Source: Pezizomycotina sp. ARF18
Lineage: Eukaryota; Ascomycota
Reading direction: 5' to 3'
Assembly (NCBI GenBank): GCA_002224055.1
Contig: AZLU01000066.1
Location: 136,431-200,430, forward strand
Length of the DNA: 64,000 nucleotides
The notes beneath the pieces are model-generated. The model searched no databases and was not told the DNA's origin. It saw only the letters and a program-made list of their open reading frames with translations. The position numbers and the translations under genes are program-made. Positions 1 through 12,944 of this stretch are shown piece by piece. Each line of letters begins with the position of its first letter. Position 1 is the stretch's first letter.

Positions 1-1124
1 AAAAATGGGAAAACAGGATGCGAAATAGAAACCGAGAGGGGTATACGAACGCATATTGCTCTAAAATGCCATTTGTAAGCTTTGGTTCCTTTATATATCG
101 ATAACTTTTTGTGGAAAGTTGGGCTGTCAATCTATTTTTTTATTTTTTTTTTATTCACCTGGATATATCCTTGGATAAGGAAAGAGTACAGGAAGATCAC
201 TGCCCAAGTATTCGTATTAGCATTTTCTTGATTGTAGTCACATAATGAGAATAAGAAGAAGGCTATCTATACTCTATGAAGAACTTCATCGTGGGCCGGT
301 TGTACGTTGTGATGAAAGAGACTAAGCTCTGTTCTGGCGGGTTTGAAGACGCGTGCTCTTTTTTTTTTTTTTCTTGTCTCTCTTTTCTTTTTGGGTGATC
401 GCGAAATCGTTGAAAGATAATGGTGCGAGATCACTGGACGACAAACGGCAAATTTAATGTGTGTCATAGCGGTATGGATATTTCTTGGCATCTAAGCGGC
501 CCGATAACCGAAAATCTCTGAACCACTAAACTTCAAGCAATTCCCACCTAACGGAAGTATAAGAGAAGCGTCGACTGCCATCACCACATCCTATATAAGG
601 AGTACTTTTATACATAGTCTACAGCACAATTCTAGTGAAACTACGAACAGTATATATATATATATAGAAGATATCTCATCAAATATTAAAAGAAGTAGCT
701 ATTATTATTTCATTATTAGATATCCACAGGTCTTATTCGGATCATCAGACACACGATAAGACTGTGTGAACTTACAACAAAAGCAAACCATGTAAGATAA
801 GAGCCGGTACTATATAATATGTAAATAAGGGAACGTACAAGAAATAAAAAAGTTTTTATAAGTGAGTGCATGCATATGATATGATAGAAACGTAGGAAAG
901 GCATCGAGTTTTAGAAAATGAAGAAAGAAACTAAAATCGTAAAGAAAAATACATGCTAGAGGCTAAAAGGACAATCGATGAATGCATTAACATAAGACAT
1001 GGCGAGTAAAAGGGATATACAGCAAAGGAGAGAAATTTTACGATAGGTACGGGTAGAGTAAAGGGGGAAACACGTTAGTTTTAAGGTATAAGGAAAGGGA
1101 GAGTTGATAAATAGAAAAACTCGT
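1..1124. other. AT-rich flank, no gene seen
   Basis: This is the stretch downstream of the RasGAP gene. It contains short T-runs, a TA dinucleotide repeat at 651-666 and only short, low-complexity reading frames on both strands. None resembles a known protein. It probably holds the 3' UTR and terminator of the minus-strand gene that begins at 9736. Confidence 0.5.
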
Positions 1125-4100
1125 TCAGAAAGGCATTGAAAGACATAAAACGGTCGTAAAGAATTCCGTTTCGACGTGTTCCATGTCAAGAAGAAAGAAC
1201 ATCAACAGGTACGCAGCTAAAAGCGAAATGAGAGAGGGGACTTTGTTGGTCATTCTGTCCCTATTTAACTCTTGTTGTGCAACTCCGTGAACACCATAGG
1301 ATAACCGAGGAGAATGTGAAGTAGGAGGAATATGAGGCGAAGGAAAAGGCTTAGGCGATGATGAGCTGTTCAAATTATAGATATTAGCAAAGACTCTCCT
1401 TCGTCTTGTCCTCAAGCCCTACGGCTATAGAGTACATACCTCGATTAGACGATCAATATATCCGATGCAGAGACGTTCGTGTTCCTTAGAGACAGCCTTG
1501 AATGACGTCGCGCCGAAGACACCAGTAAATCCAACTTCCTGCAGCAGCTGCTTCAAGTCTTCCGTAGCGTTCACGGGGTTCTTGTACCGTTCATCGGCTG
1601 TAATTGTCCTATGAGCGAGTGTGCGATTGTGAGCACAGAGGAGTTTTGTGAGGTAATCAGGATATCTTCCAATTGTGAGTTGATCTGCTCGTGTACGAGG
1701 CAAAAGACATCTGGACGCTCTGCGGCAAGGCTCTCGAAGAACTTCAGCCAGTTCACAATGGATGTTTCCTCCAGGAGCCTAAAATCGACGAAGCCAAACG
1801 CCGCGGCGAGAACCAGATGAACCCTTGGCGCCCCTTCCGATGGCGGGAGCAGATCTGCAAACGATATCGATTCGTCGCTTCTGCCTGATGGGGTGGGGAG
1901 CCCGCACATCCACTGATACTCCTTGAGGTCCTCTACATTGGCAAGACGCATAGCAACCATTGCGAGGTAAGGCATGAAGGCCTATGATAGGAGACCCGAT
2001 CCGGATTGTTCTCCTTCGCGTTCGCTACTGTAACCTCTAGGAAAGTGTCCAACGTGTTTATGGCGGTCGACTTGGTGATCGGATCGCTTAGACTTTGACG
2101 AGGCAGTAAGTCGCAGCAAAGCGAAACGCTCGGCGGTGAAGTGGATTCCGAAGAGGTCGTCGACGGCTGAAGCAGCGTCTTCCACGGTTAGGCGGCCGTT
2201 CATCAGCACATTGTTCATCCTACCGTCCTTGAGTTCTCCCGATGATGCGATAACTCGCAACACTGCTTGCAAGAGGCCCGCGGAGCAGTTGTAGAAAGCC
2301 GGTGGGCCGACGCGGACCAGGGACATCGAAAGCCAAAAGAGCTGATGTAAATATCTTGACGTCGATGGTAGGTTGTCCATCATCTTGGTCAAACTTGTGA
2401 TGATGCTCGCTAGCATTTCAAAGTCTCCTTGCTCGACAAAGCGAGCCAGAGCGCTGCGCAACGCCACAAGCACCTGATACAGCAAGTCGTCGTCCACATC
2501 TTCCCGAGCAAGGCATCCCATGACCGCGAAAGCACGAGGTTGAATGGCCGGATTGTTCTGGAAGGCAGTGCTTGCTACCAAACTCATCCAGCGTGCTCTC
2601 CAGATGTTCGCCATATCTAGATTTACGAAAAAGTTAGTAATACGCAATTTTAGTATCTGCTTTAGCAATATAGGGAAAAAACTCTTACCGATGGAAGGTG
2701 CTGCAATTGCGATGATGTCGAGCAGCAAGGTGGTTATGGTCTCCATGATGATATCGATGCAGTCTCCGCGCCCCTTTGCTCCTCGATGACCGCCGTATCC
2801 CTCGAAGTTGGCCGGTTGAGACTAAATAGGAGGCCGATCTTCGGCTCCGAAAGAGAAGCAAGAATGCCCTTGAGCCTTGAAAGATTTTCCTCGTCAAGCG
2901 GGAACGAAGTGCAGATCGAATGGACGGTGTTGACGAGAAGGCTGTGCACGGTAGTTCGTACCGAAAGAGAACCACAGTTGACTACCATCGTGATGATATG
3001 GAACAATTCCGGCAGAAACATCTGAGCTTGCGCTCTGCTGTCGAAGGAAATAGCAAGGCAGATGCGGAGGAGGACGCACATTTCCTTCCACACGGCGTTG
3101 TCTTTCAGATGACGGGTCGGTCTGAGGGATGTTCGGTTGAGCGCTTTACGCAACCTCGCGATGATCTTACCCCTCATGGTTAATGTCCCGAAAGATGACG
3201 CTATTGACCAATGACATCCGCCTCTGGGATCCCGTTCCGTAGTTTATCGCACTCTTCATCAGCTCCTCAAAGAATACCTCCAGCAAGCTCTCGTCTTTGC
3301 TGATGATCGTCCACGCGTTTTGTTTGAATGCCGTATAGAGCCTCGTCTCATGAACTGTCATTTCGATGAGCTTGCGAGCAAGATTGGCAAGACGCTCCTT
3401 CCCTCGTTCACTATCGCCGTCCAATGCAAGAACTTGCGATTGCAATTTGAGAGCCAAGGTACCATGTACAGTATGTTAAGTGGCCTCTGATGCGCAGGTG
3501 ATTTCTCCCATCCTACGAAGAACTCAGTTAGGAATCGAACGTGAGCTGCGGTTCCGTAACCGACAGCTTCTCGCTGACTCCCACGATGAGCGATAGAGAA
3601 TCCGTCGGTATACTCAAGCCCTTCGCGCTCACGAACTTCCGGTCGATGTTGAAATGGAACGTCTGGCAAAGAGCGCAGAGCAAATTATACGCTGCGATCC
3701 GAAGAGACTGATCAGAACTGCCCATGTTCATCAGGGCGATATTCAACAATGTGCCAGGAACGTCTTCAGGTCTTATCGTTCGCTCGCTAAGCTTCGAGGG
3801 CTTATTATCTTTCAGTTGCTTGGACTTGGCAGATTTTATGCTCTGCAATACATCGAGCCTCTTAGGACTCGAAAAGAACATCGCAACTTTTCCATTCTCG
3901 GTCTTGATGCCGAACGCGTTCTCTTCGTCGGTGTGGAACGCCGCATTGGCTTCCTCGATGTCGGATAAAAGGAATATATCGTTGACTGTAGCATGCATCC
4001 TCAAACCCGGTACAATCTCCAATTTCTTCGTCGTGGTAATCTGGATGTATTGGCTGCCAACCTTGATAATGACGTCTATCCTGCCTTTTGTCTTTGAGAG

Positions 4101-7100
4101 ACGTGTGACGGGCTGGAATACGAACCTCGAATCCGTAACCAGCGATATTGTGTCCTTCGGTAAATGTAATGAGGCGAGGTGGAAGTGCTGTTGTAGCTCG
4201 CTCAGGTTACCCAGGAGCAAGTAATCGATATTTCTCGGGTGCAACGGACTAGATTCGTCCTTACAAGCGTGACGAACAATACGCGGAACGTTTTACGGTA
4301 CGCGCTGTTCATGTTGTAGACGTAGAAGCGCTTGAACGTCTTGGTCATGTCGGGTGGCATGTTTGTACTCCATCTTCCGGGTCATCTCTTCCGACAGCTC
4401 GTTGCTCACGGTGTACGAGGTAGCGTCCACTAGCAGGCCGAACGGCTTGGACCACATGCGACTTGCTATCTTGAATAAGCAATAAAGCAGAAGTTCGGGA
4501 TCGACCTGCTCTGCGTTAAGGTGCCGTAAGACGAAACAATCACAGGCATGCCGTCTTAGATTCTCCTCCATCATATACTATCCGCGCTGAAGTTATCGGT
4601 TCAACGCTGCGGCCAGAGTTTCTGAGCATGAACTGCTGGAACCTGTAATAAGATGGCTGGACGTTAGGAGACATTTGCGGCCTGCTCCAAGACATGTCAA
4701 GCGGTGGAGCTCCAACGTGGGTATCAGCGCTGTGAACTTGGAAATGGACGCCCGAAGCTCCGCCTCTTCGTCCTTATTGTGATCCCTGTGGGCGCGGAGG
4801 CGTTGCTGGTGGAAGATCTTCTGCCTCACGGTCTCCCAATGATCGTACAAAAACCTGTGCAAGGCAATACAGCTACGAAATCAAAAGCTTCGTGAGGAGT
4901 CGCCGTCTGCTCGGGAAGCTTCGGTGGGCTTGAGATATCTCGCAGGAAGGTGGTAACACGGTAAATGTTTGCGGTTAGGAAATCGTTGAGAGGGATCATG
5001 TAAGGTTCTTTGGCGCCGAAGAGGACGTTATTGGCGAGATTCTGCACGACTTTGGCGATAAGCAGGAGACCTCTCCTCATTTCCTTCTTCGGAATCGACG
5101 ATACGAGACCCTCGGAATCAGGCGCAACGATGGCCGGGCAGAAGAAACGCAAAAAGATGAAAGCGCCGACCGCCGTGAACTTCGCCTCCGGAAATCTGCC
5201 TGTTACTGAAGTGGTAATTGTGTGACAAATAAATCTAAACGACGCGGGCACCGCATTCACGCTCTTGCAATTTCATCGATGAAGACATTGGTCACGAAGC
5301 GGAGCTGCAAAGCATTCCGCTGCAATTCTTCCGGCCCACTTGTCCTCTCAGGATCTAGTTCGAGGTCGAGCTCGTCCGAAGAGACTATGAGGCGCTCCAA
5401 AACGCGCTGCAGTGTCGTTCGTAGGTATGCGGCACCTTTCCACTTTGCAAAGAGCGAAAGCATCTTTGTTGCAACACAGTTACGGCGCAGCAGTTCCGAC
5501 TCGCTTTCGGCGTTCGTGACTTCCTGCTCGATAAGTCCCTTGAGGAGTGTAAGTCCAAGGCCTTTAGAATCAAAAATGTTAAGCAGTGAGATGGCAATCT
5601 CGTCAACTTCGCTACTAGGACAGCAGTCGCAAAGTGTCAGCACAAATTTCATGTCGGATACCAAGAGATCAATGAGCCGCTCATATTTCTCCCCGATCGC
5701 AGAATCCCCCAGCGAAGAGAACTCGGTTCCTTGGGTCAGAATGTTTGTCAAACATGCATGAACGCCGTACGGATTTCAAGATTGTCATGGTAACCGATCT
5801 CCAGAGAAAACTTCAGACCAACGTCCACATTCGCACTCAGGAGATTTGAAAGAGCCAGAATAGCAAGTTCCAAGGTTGAGGATGCGTCGTCTCTCGCCAA
5901 AGACACAAGCGAAATATCTCTCTTCCGTTCGGGGTCATTTTGGCCAGCTTCCAATAAATTCAAGAACAAGGTGAAATAAGTGCAGAAAAGTTGAGATTTA
6001 GCGTCCAGTGCGTCGGCGTCGTGACTCTCAGTAGGTTGCAAAGGGAGACGCGCTAGCAGGTTCACCAATGCCTTGAGGCATGCTCGGTCCAAATCTTTCT
6101 GCAGCCTGATGACCTCATCCTTACGGTTAACTGATGGTGTAGTCTGGTCTCCGCTCTTGGAAGGTCGAGACATCCATTCGGACAATATTTGCAGGAGGGT
6201 ATTTCGGACCCTGATGTCCTGGCGTAAATTCAGTATATCCTTCTTCCGAGACACCACTTCCACAAGCTGGCACATCTTAATCTTCACTCTCAGCGTCACC
6301 GCGTCCTCCTTTTGAGTATGGAGATACCTTGCCAGGATCAGCGTGAGGGCACCGAAATCGACTGAAAGCAAGCTCTCTTGGGTATCCTCGATCCTATCGA
6401 TGATAGCCCGCAAGAGGGATGTAGCCTGTTCGGCGAAAAGCAACCTAGTTTCGTTAAGAGTTCCAGCCGGAGGGTTTCCAGCATGCTGTTCAACTCCAGT
6501 TCCAGCGAGTGGAAGAGCTGAACGTAGAGCCTAGGGTTCATTTCGGCACCAAGCACTTCCCTAATCGCTTCTCTAACTCCAACATTACTGCAGACCAGAG
6601 CTGAAGACATTGTTTCAGGAACCTATCCAGAAGCGACATGGAATCGCCGTCCGGGGCCAACCGATCGATCCAGCGTAGACCAGCGATAGACGAGTCGTCA
6701 ATACGGAGATCCTGTGGTAGAACAGCTATACAACATCCGCCGAGTGCGGCTAGGAAGCCCGAGTAATTCCTCCACTCAACCATGTTGTTCTGGGGTTCAT
6801 CAAGGCTGCCAATCGGCTGCTGTTGTTGGCCGTCGGGACGGTCTTGCATAGCGTTTTCCATTTGGTGAAAACGGATTCCCATGCCGTCAAGATACCGGCT
6901 GTCGGACGGTTCATTCGCACCAACAGCTTTCGAAGACGTTTTTTGAAACGCAACGGGGCCAGTCATCCTGAAAGTTTGCGAGGAAAGCTCCGAATAGACG
7001 GAGTAATTCTTCATCACACTCAATCCAGACCGGTCGAGATCTTCCAAGTTTTCGGTCAGGCGACCTTCCTCGCATAGGATACCGATTGCGCTCGTAGTCA

Positions 7101-9736
7101 ATGAGCAAATTTCAAGGTCACTAGAACAAAGGAGCACTAAAGCGAGACTTCCAGCTGATACCGGCGATTTGTCTTTCGGCCACATCAGCGCCAGCTTCGA
7201 CAGAGTCTTCATTCCGCGAAGGAACTGTAACCGGGTTTCCATGTAATCTCGGACCAGCGCAAGCATGATCTTCAGCGCGGGATCGCTAAGGTCAAAGTCC
7301 AGCAGCTTCCTCGAGAATGTCACCAAGATTGCAGAGGCTCCCTTCCACGATTCGATTTGAAGATCCATTTGGGTCTTGTTGCCTGCTCTTTCGTGACTAT
7401 ATCTATCACTGGAAACCAGTCTTCTGGCGAACTCTGCAGACAGGGTCCTGACCAAGGTGTCGTCATCGGTTATAGTTCAGGATCGATGATAGGATCTTCT
7501 CGAAAAACACCGGGCTCTCTTCAGAGTTCTTCGGCGCGCCTTCGTAGAGTAGGTAAGGTCGGACCTTGAGGAGCTCCAAAATCTGATACAAAAGCTCTAC
7601 AGAAAGTAGACTTTCGGAAGAAGAATTATCCCCTTGTTTTCTCATAACGCCATTAGGAATGCTCGCTTTCCGAGCAGTGCCTATTGTGTGGAGGTATTCC
7701 CTAATGTCTGGGGCAATAGCATGGTACAGGCTAGCAAAGCTGTTAGTTTTGTCTTGCGTCGCTATTCGCAGTGCCGGCAAATACTGCGATCTTAAATTGC
7801 ATCGGCGCATCTTTGGCGAGGCAGCGGGGCACGAGGTACTCCACCACTTGCTCCCTAGACAAATGGCACAGCGCCACAAATGCTTTCACCATTACCTCCT
7901 TGTCGACAAGTATGTCATCTTGATGTTGCCGTTTGAATATTTCTTCCTATACCGGATCTTAGCAAAAATGGAGACGACAGCGGTATTTGCAAAGAGCGGA
8001 GTCACTCATACCCTCATTTCATTTTGGACATCTAACGCAAAACTCAAAACAGCACTATCCGACTCCATGGGAAAGTGACTAGCAGCGCGGCAGATGGTCA
8101 CGAGACAGGATCCAGCGATGTCTGAAGACCTCGGCAACCGTAAAGATTTCCGCAACGTTTCGAGGAAGAGAACCTTTGCATGCACGAAAAGGTCAGCCAG
8201 GATTCCTAGCCTTCAACCATAGCCTCCAGTAGGGTAGCTTACTCTCTTAGCATTTGTGCTCCTGTTTACTTCGCAACATGCTCGCAAGCAAGAAGACTTC
8301 AGGAAGGAGCAGAACAAGCGATGTTTGCAGGGGCCACAGCATCGCTCGCTTCTTTGTGCTATCCACCATGTTATTGGCGATGTCAAAGAGTACGTCTGCT
8401 CCACCTTCCAGCCTTCTTTGGCTCATATGAAGGTTGACAAACTCGTGTGGGTGGCTGTCGACCCAGTTTTGTATTGTTTCGGGCAAAAGGATTGAGATGC
8501 AGTGCTGATAGGGTTTTCTGAGATGTAGGAAGCTTGCATACAGCTCTGTAAAGGCGGCCAAAAGCATGTTTAGTAAGAAACACGTATGACCTTGGTATGC
8601 AGCAATTTTAGAGAGTAATATTGAACGCACCTGATAAGATGGCAGAAAGCTGCTTGGAGTTGATCCATAAATGGGCGAGAAGCTGCATCCCCGACGTGTC
8701 CATGTCATCATTCATAGCACCACGGAGCGACTTGAGTATGTTCTGGAGCGTTTGAAAAACCAGGTTCCAATTCGATGCACTTAGGTATTCGATGATCTGA
8801 ACGCGGATTTATCCACCTCGGTCATCTGCCTCGGTAACACCTCTGCGGTTTTCTCTTCGGATAGCTGACTGGACGAACCGTTCTTCATCGGCGGGGGTCC
8901 CTGTGGCGACATTGCACTCTCCTCGTACGTGATTGGGTTGCTGAACAGTCGGAGTACGATGTCGAGGAGATGTCGTGCCTGCGCGTCATCCCAAGGAGGT
9001 GGCTCCTTGCATCTGATCTTCCGAGCCGTCGAAGGGAGTATTGCGGACCTGTTGTCAACGAATTGTGTCTGGAGTCCGGTCGGCGTCTCCCCTCCTGAAC
9101 TGCAGCTTCATCCACGGCATCCAGTGCGCCTCAAGGCAATCGGCGAGGAGTTCGAGAAGGAAGACTTGCGTAAGTGCGATCAAAGAAAGACGATTCCGTT
9201 GCTGAGGTGCCTCGTATTGCTATTCATTTCGTAAACAGGTAAAAAGTGTCAGTTAGCTATCATTACGCTCTTTTTCTCCTCCTCCCTAGATTTCCATACG
9301 GGACCGAGGCGTATCTAAGCAGCTTTAATCGTAGCGAAGATCAAGGAGACGGTAAGACGATGGACGCGAACCTGTGAGACATTATCCAGTAGACCGACAA
9401 CCCTCGAGCAACCACCTCCGCTTGAGATTTTGCGAGCGAAATAAGCGTGTCTCTCGACAGCACCACAATCTCATCACGCCTAACCTCCTCCAAATCGTCT
9501 CCAGACCTATTTGGAAGCTAGATATCCGAGTCAGCAATCAATCACTCTTCTTAACGCAAAATTTCGGAGATACGTGTTCCATCTCCGAAGTTGTCAGGCG
9601 ACAGGCGACAGGCGACAAAATCCAGTTCGTTGAAGAACGTGTCGAGCGGGAGGAGGAGACATGAACGTGAAAGAAGTACCTTCGCGGAGACACGCTCGAG
9701 CAGCGTAGCTATCAGTTTTCCGTCGCCTCCGTCCAT
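1125..9736 (-). CDS. NF1: Neurofibromin/Ira-type Ras GTPase-activating protein
   Basis: This is a very large negative regulator of Ras that stimulates GTP hydrolysis at membranes. The start at 9736 gives a neurofibromin-like N-terminus (GDGKLIATLLERVSAK). A helical-repeat body follows (LTQVFLLELLADCLEAHW near 9170; KIRCKEPPPWDDAQ near 9000). The RasGAP domain lies at about 4830-5750. It shows the arginine-finger region LLRRNCVATK near 5480 and the core motif FLRFFCPAIVAPDSEGL near 5150. Next comes FLYDHWETVRQKIFHQQ (4860-4800) and a Sec14-like module with LLVDATSYTVSNELSEEM near 4430. The tail is an armadillo-like C-terminal region. The order GAP then Sec14-like is the neurofibromin order, and the 8.6-kb length fits a protein of about 2,600-2,700 residues. 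Introns are short, for example the donor GTATGT at about 1429. The C-terminus is uncertain: read literally after the last intron it stops at 1351, but a Ser/Pro-rich frame continues to 1125. Many single-base frame breaks interrupt the frame. Confidence 0.9.
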
Positions 9737-12700
9737 ATTTGACAGCGATTACAGCCCAAATGCTTCAGGAACTGGAGTTCGATTTGCTCAAATTAGTTTT
9801 GTTTTTTCTTTGGCTTCTCTCTCTTATTATATTAGTAATACACATGAAAAGCAATAAGAGAGAAACAAACGGTGCATGAACAAAACAAGCGAGCTAAGAA
9901 GGGAATGAAGAAAGAGACACGACAAGAGATATCACGGTAATAGTAAATTTCAAGATATATAGATATATTCATTCGCTTTGCGATATAGATTGAAACTGTA
10001 ATTCTATTTTCGGAGCCGAGGGAGAGAGGTAATTTTTCATATGGCGGATTTGGTCCTATACCTGTACTTTGACATGAAACGGGGAGGAGGCGGGGTTTTT
10101 TGTTCTTCCAGCACCAGAATCAGAGAACCAGAGGAAGGAAAGAGTAGACGGAACTAAGTAGGGTTAAAGGCACTCGAGTAGTGAAGCACAACAGTTGGAA
10201 TGTAGAACAAGAGCACACGATATTCCAGAAGAAACCGCGGGGGTGAATATAACAAGCTTTTTGGTTAAACCCTCAGAAAATTGATAGAGACGACTTCTAT
10301 TGGGGGAAGAAATACAGCGAAAGGGGCGAGGACACCGAAAGGGGAGGGGGGGGAATCGTACTATCGAGAGGAGAATGAAATATAGAGAGATAGTGAAGAA
10401 AGAAGATGGAGGAAAGAGATATAGATAGATAGATAGAAGAAGACCAGGGGAATATTTCTTTGGGGGGGATCTTTCTTCTTGCGTGAATTATTTCTTAAGC
10501 CACGGAGAGGAGAGCGGACGCGGTAAGTCGGTTTGGTAAGTAAAGGAAAGTAAGTGCTAAGTAAAAGTAACGGGGGGAACAAGCAACCGGTAGTAAGTAG
10601 TGTAGCAAAAAAAAAAAAAAAAAAAAAGTGGTGGTCGTTAAAAAGAACCGCCCCTTGGGGTAGGGCAAATATGGACCGTACGGCAAATATTTTTATTTCC
10701 TTAATTCTTCGGGAAAGGAAGCTCCTCAGTAGACACTCCGTTCACATCTCTTTCCTTTCGTCTCCCCACTTTTCTGTCTTTCTTTATTCTCCTCCTTTGC
10801 TATTACTACTATTATTCCCGCCCGTCAAAGAAAAAGAGGGGCAGAGAACTAGGAGAAATGCACCAAGGCGCACTAAAAGGAACTAAACGTTTGAAGAATA
10901 ATATTAAATCTCACAGGGGGAAAATTTTTTTTAATCTGCGGGGGAAGAAACGCATGTTCGTTAGGGACGTAAGTAGCCTGGAGAAATCGAGAATTGTTGT
11001 CATTATTATTACGCAAAAAGGTACTGATGTTTTGCTGTTGGGACCTAGCTAAACCAGATCCAGCTCATGAGCAATCCGATCACAGCCTATAGGTAAGTGG
11101 TATAACAAATCGGTAGCGCTGCCTTTTTTTTTTATCACCTCACAAATTTGCAATAATTCAGAGAGATATATAAACGATACGATAATTGAGCATACCCATA
11201 TCTCAATCAGTTTCAAAAAGCAAGGATCAGAGCACTATCAAAGAACTGACCGTGTACTTGATGCGGACACGGATCCTCAAAAGTTGATGGAGACTTTGCC
11301 GTGAATCCTCCCCGAAAAGAGGAATTGAGGGGGATACCTATATTATACGCTCTTATATGAAGTAGCAGTAAGGCAGTTTTTTCTTTTTCAGCTTGTTTTC
11401 TGCAAGATTCTTCTCCTTTCCAACGACGATATAATAATATATATATATATCTCCTTGGGTGACGTGAAAGTTCGAGAGCACTGCAGATACCGGTACTTCA
11501 CTATACTTTTTACAAGCTAGCAGAATCTTCGGGTATCTCCTATTTTACTTTACTTGACTTCCTCGGAAAAAATAACCGCGAAATATTCCAAAAATGAGAT
11601 ATTGTCGGGCCATTTTGGAACGGAACGAGCTCTATGGTACATTACGCTAGTTCCGGCAGTCATTCTATTGAGCACGTGGAAGATCCCCTTTAGCTAGCTT
11701 AGAATGCAAAGACATCCAGTTTGTATTTCCAGGGGTAAAAGTTGGTACGTTCCTCGTATCTTGTCAAAATATCTCTCGACATGACAGGTACATTTATTTA
11801 TCCGGTCGTACAGTTAGTAAGTCTACCGTGGAGCATGAGAAGAGCTAAAAATCAAAAAAAAAAAGGGGGGGAGGTGTTTGTTCAATTTGAACTCTGCAAG
11901 GCGCTCCTCGATACAGGTTGAACGAGAATGCATATACACAAAATAGTAGCTCTTTTTGTAGGTGAACCGTGAGCCTGCTTGATAGTTTTTCATCCGGCAG
12001 CCGGGAAGCGATTTTTTTCGCGTATTTAACTCTTATGATACTCGTCATATTATCATATTATATTATATTATATATATATATATATTATATATATTATATA
12101 GGGTCTTTCCGTTCCTTTCGGCAGAATGACATCTGTCGATAGGGCGTACAGGAAGAGAACCAAAAAGGGGGATGTTCGAGACGAGTAAAAGTGCCCGCAA
12201 GTCGCTGCACTCACCTGATAGTTGTGATAAGCAAGGAACCGGGACATCGATGCGAGCTCTCGAGACGAAGCATTTCGGTCGAATTATTTTTCGTGAGACC
12301 TGGAGGCTCTTCGGGGCGTCATTCTGATTCAGGTATAACTCTCCTTTGCTCGCTAGGAGAGCAGATACGAGACAAGTATATAAATACTGACTGAGGCTAT
12401 TTGGCTTTTTTTTTTTTTTTTTTGTATTGCTCGATATTATAGAAGTTCCTGGAGTCGTTTGTTCCATTCAAGAGGTAAAGCTACGTTTACGCCTTATGTT
12501 TTCAATGAAATAATGTAATCAACAATAGTACAAATGATAGGGCAAGTTAAAGTAGGGAGTAGGTGAAAAGGGCTTGATATCGTGCGTATAGTTATTCCCT
12601 AAAATGAATTATTTTGGGTTTGAATCGGACTCACCCGACTCGCGATGCCACAATGAATAGATGCATTCTCCCCCCCAAAAAAAAAAAAAAAAAGAAAGAA

Positions 12701-12944
12701 AGAAAGAAAGCAAAGAAATCTATAGCTAATACATGCATGGGATACAAAAAGCAACTGCGAGTTTTAAAAATACATTAGGCAAATAAAAATATACAATGGT
12801 AAATGTATGTCTACAAAGATGCCCTTAAAGAAATTATGCATTTGTCTTATCCGACTCCCTTGTCTTGCAATACTTACGGGGAGAATAAAATGATCTTTTT
12901 TTTCTTTTCTTTTATAATAATGCCCCTTCTTTTTTTCTAGCTTT
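9737..12944. other. Intergenic region with no supported gene
   Basis: This 3.2-kb stretch is the promoter side of the RasGAP gene and the 3' side of the OPT transporter gene, both on the minus strand. It holds purine-rich and A/T-rich tracts, an A-run at about 10607-10627, a TATA-type dinucleotide repeat at about 12060-12100 and a C-run/A-run/GAAA microsatellite near 12671-12710. The reading frames of 60-134 codons inside it are lysine/phenylalanine-rich products of homopolymers, with no recognisable similarity. Confidence 0.5.
12671..12710. repeat. C-run, A17 run and (GAAA)n microsatellite
   Basis: A short C-run passes directly into A17 (12677-12693) and then about four GAAA units. The same A-run to GAAA transition recurs at 16601-16643. 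Confidence 0.85.
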
